A stretch of DNA of 6,390 nucleotides from NCBI GenBank assembly GCA_007128555.1, contig SKXF01000297.1:1-6390 (forward strand), written 5' to 3'. The notes below the pieces were generated by a model that worked only from the letters and a program-made list of their open reading frames with translations, searched no databases and was not told the DNA's origin. The translations under genes and the position numbers were made by a program. How positions within the stretch are numbered: position 1 is the first letter of the stretch; each line of letters begins with the position of its first letter. Of the stretch, positions 6,082 to 6,390 are shown piece by piece. The DNA comes from Clostridia bacterium (lineage in GTDB: Bacteria > Bacillota_E > SLMV01 > PUMD01).

Positions 6082-6109
6082 TTGAAGGAACGGAGCGGTG
6101 TGATATCAT
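6082..6109 (+). promoter_or_regulatory. probable sigma-70-type promoter with extended -10
   Basis: TTGAAG (6082-6087) and TATCAT (6104-6109, 5/6 of consensus) are 16 bp apart, and TGA directly before the -10 supplies the TGn extension. Transcription would start near 6116, giving a leader of about 73 nt before the ATG at 6189. Confidence 0.55.
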
Positions 6110-6139
6110 TGCTGAGTTCCCGGGCTCGTGGTAGAACCA

Positions 6140-6187
6140 GCGCACCCTCACCCCGGTGATGAAATCATGGGGAGAGTTGGAGATCGC
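6140..6187 (+). promoter_or_regulatory. long leader hairpin reaching the ribosome binding site
   Basis: An imperfect stem-loop: TGAT (6157-6160) with ATCA (6164-6167) around GAA; CCCC (6151-6154) with GGGG (6169-6172); CTC (6147-6149) with GAG (6174-6176) across an A/A mismatch; then CC (6145-6146) with GG (6179-6180) and GCG (6140-6142) with CGC (6185-6187). The outer pairs involve GGAG (6179-6182), the ribosome site of the ORF at 6189, so folding could limit translation. Confidence 0.4.
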
Positions 6188-6188
6188 A

Positions 6189-6284
6189 ATGGCCAAACGC
6201 CGATGGACATTCATCCTGATACTTTGTGTCGTCTTCGCATCGACTGTGGTTGTGGGTCACCCGTCGCAGGCCCGAGCGAAATGA
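6189..6284 (+). CDS. 31-residue signal-peptide-like ORF, possibly the truncated start of a larger gene
   Basis: ATG 6189 follows GGAG (6179-6182) by 6 nt and lies behind a good promoter. The product begins MAKRRW, has a hydrophobic core of about 16 residues (TFILILCVVFASTVVV) and ends PSQARAK before TGA 6282-6284. This is a textbook export signal, with QARA as a possible signal peptidase I site, yet only one residue follows it. Either it is a real small membrane peptide, or a one-base lesion near 6279-6284 separates it from the next frame, which reads EPFNRANMVQQW and continues to the window edge. No family is recognised. Confidence 0.45.
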   Translation: MAKRRWTFILILCVVFASTVVVGHPSQARAK

Positions 6285-6303
6285 GCCATTCAACCGGGCC
6301 AAC

Positions 6304-6390
6304 ATGGTCCAGCAGTGGCTTTACGGCTTCATCCTGTACTTCGTGTCCCTTCCTGTCCTGGCCCTGCAAATCTATAGCATCTACAATCCC
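6304..6390 (+). CDS. N-terminal part of a membrane protein (partial, start uncertain)
   Basis: An open frame beginning at ATG 6304, or earlier by frameshift from the preceding ORF, runs off the right edge. Its 29 visible residues contain one long apolar aromatic segment, WLYGFILYFVSLPVLALQIY, that would span the membrane. No ribosome binding site precedes 6304; the previous ORF ends 19 nt upstream in another phase. The frame is open back to 6220, but no suitable start was found there. Family unknown; too little is visible. Confidence 0.4.
   Translation, partial: MVQQWLYGFILYFVSLPVLALQIYSIYNP

Noticed and set aside
6069..6130. GGGAGAGCC and a nearby CCCGGG inverted repeat, suggestive of a glycine riboswitch
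   Set aside because: The remaining conserved glycine-aptamer elements are absent, and the region instead holds a promoter.
1..6390. CRISPR array, insertion sequence, tRNA or rRNA
   Set aside because: No regularly spaced repeats, transposase motifs, terminal inverted repeats or cloverleaf-like sequences were found on either strand.

Overview
The window reads as a piece of chromosome from an anaerobic, moderately high-GC bacterium, most likely a Bacillota-like lineage. The evidence is a regulatory [FeFe]-hydrogenase/PP2C gene pair at the left edge, strong GGAGG-type ribosome binding sites, free use of GTG and TTG starts, and a probable lipoprotein M23 peptidase. The lineage is inferred; no rRNA or tRNA gene is present to confirm it.

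Layout. Plus strand, 1-1296: the C-terminal tail of a protein resembling sensory (PAS-containing) [FeFe]-hydrogenase-like proteins, overlapping by 11 bp a SpoIIE/PP2C-type phosphatase. A 179-bp convergent spacer follows. Minus strand, from right to left in the direction of transcription: a 32-residue extremely basic peptide (5802-5704), a glycerophosphodiester phosphodiesterase (5490-4684), a probable lipoprotein M23 metallopeptidase split by a frameshift (4573-3711), a likely promoter with two abutting inverted repeats (about 3609-3575), a class III PLP aminotransferase starting at TTG (3484-2141), and an HD-domain, ppGpp-hydrolase-like protein starting at GTG (2066-1476). The aminotransferase and HD genes are 74 bp apart with no evident terminator and are probably cotranscribed. 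Plus strand, right edge: a good extended -10 promoter (6082-6109), a leader hairpin reaching the ribosome binding site, a 31-residue signal-peptide-like ORF (6189-6284), and the start of a membrane-protein frame that runs off the window in another phase.

How the parts may work together. The left pair looks like a redox or hydrogen-sensing output module in which a phosphatase relays the signal. The phosphodiesterase and M23 peptidase both concern the cell envelope (phospholipid head-group turnover and peptidoglycan). The aminotransferase is catabolic or biosynthetic with unknown substrate. The HD protein may clear ppGpp-type nucleotides.

No complete new defence or mobile system is visible. 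The most unusual parts are the Arg-rich small peptide with overlapping alternative hairpins just upstream, the twin inverted repeats in front of the aminotransferase, the four-cysteine motif inside the aminotransferase, and two apparent frame disruptions (M23 peptidase; right-edge ORF). Those disruptions could be real decay or sequence error.
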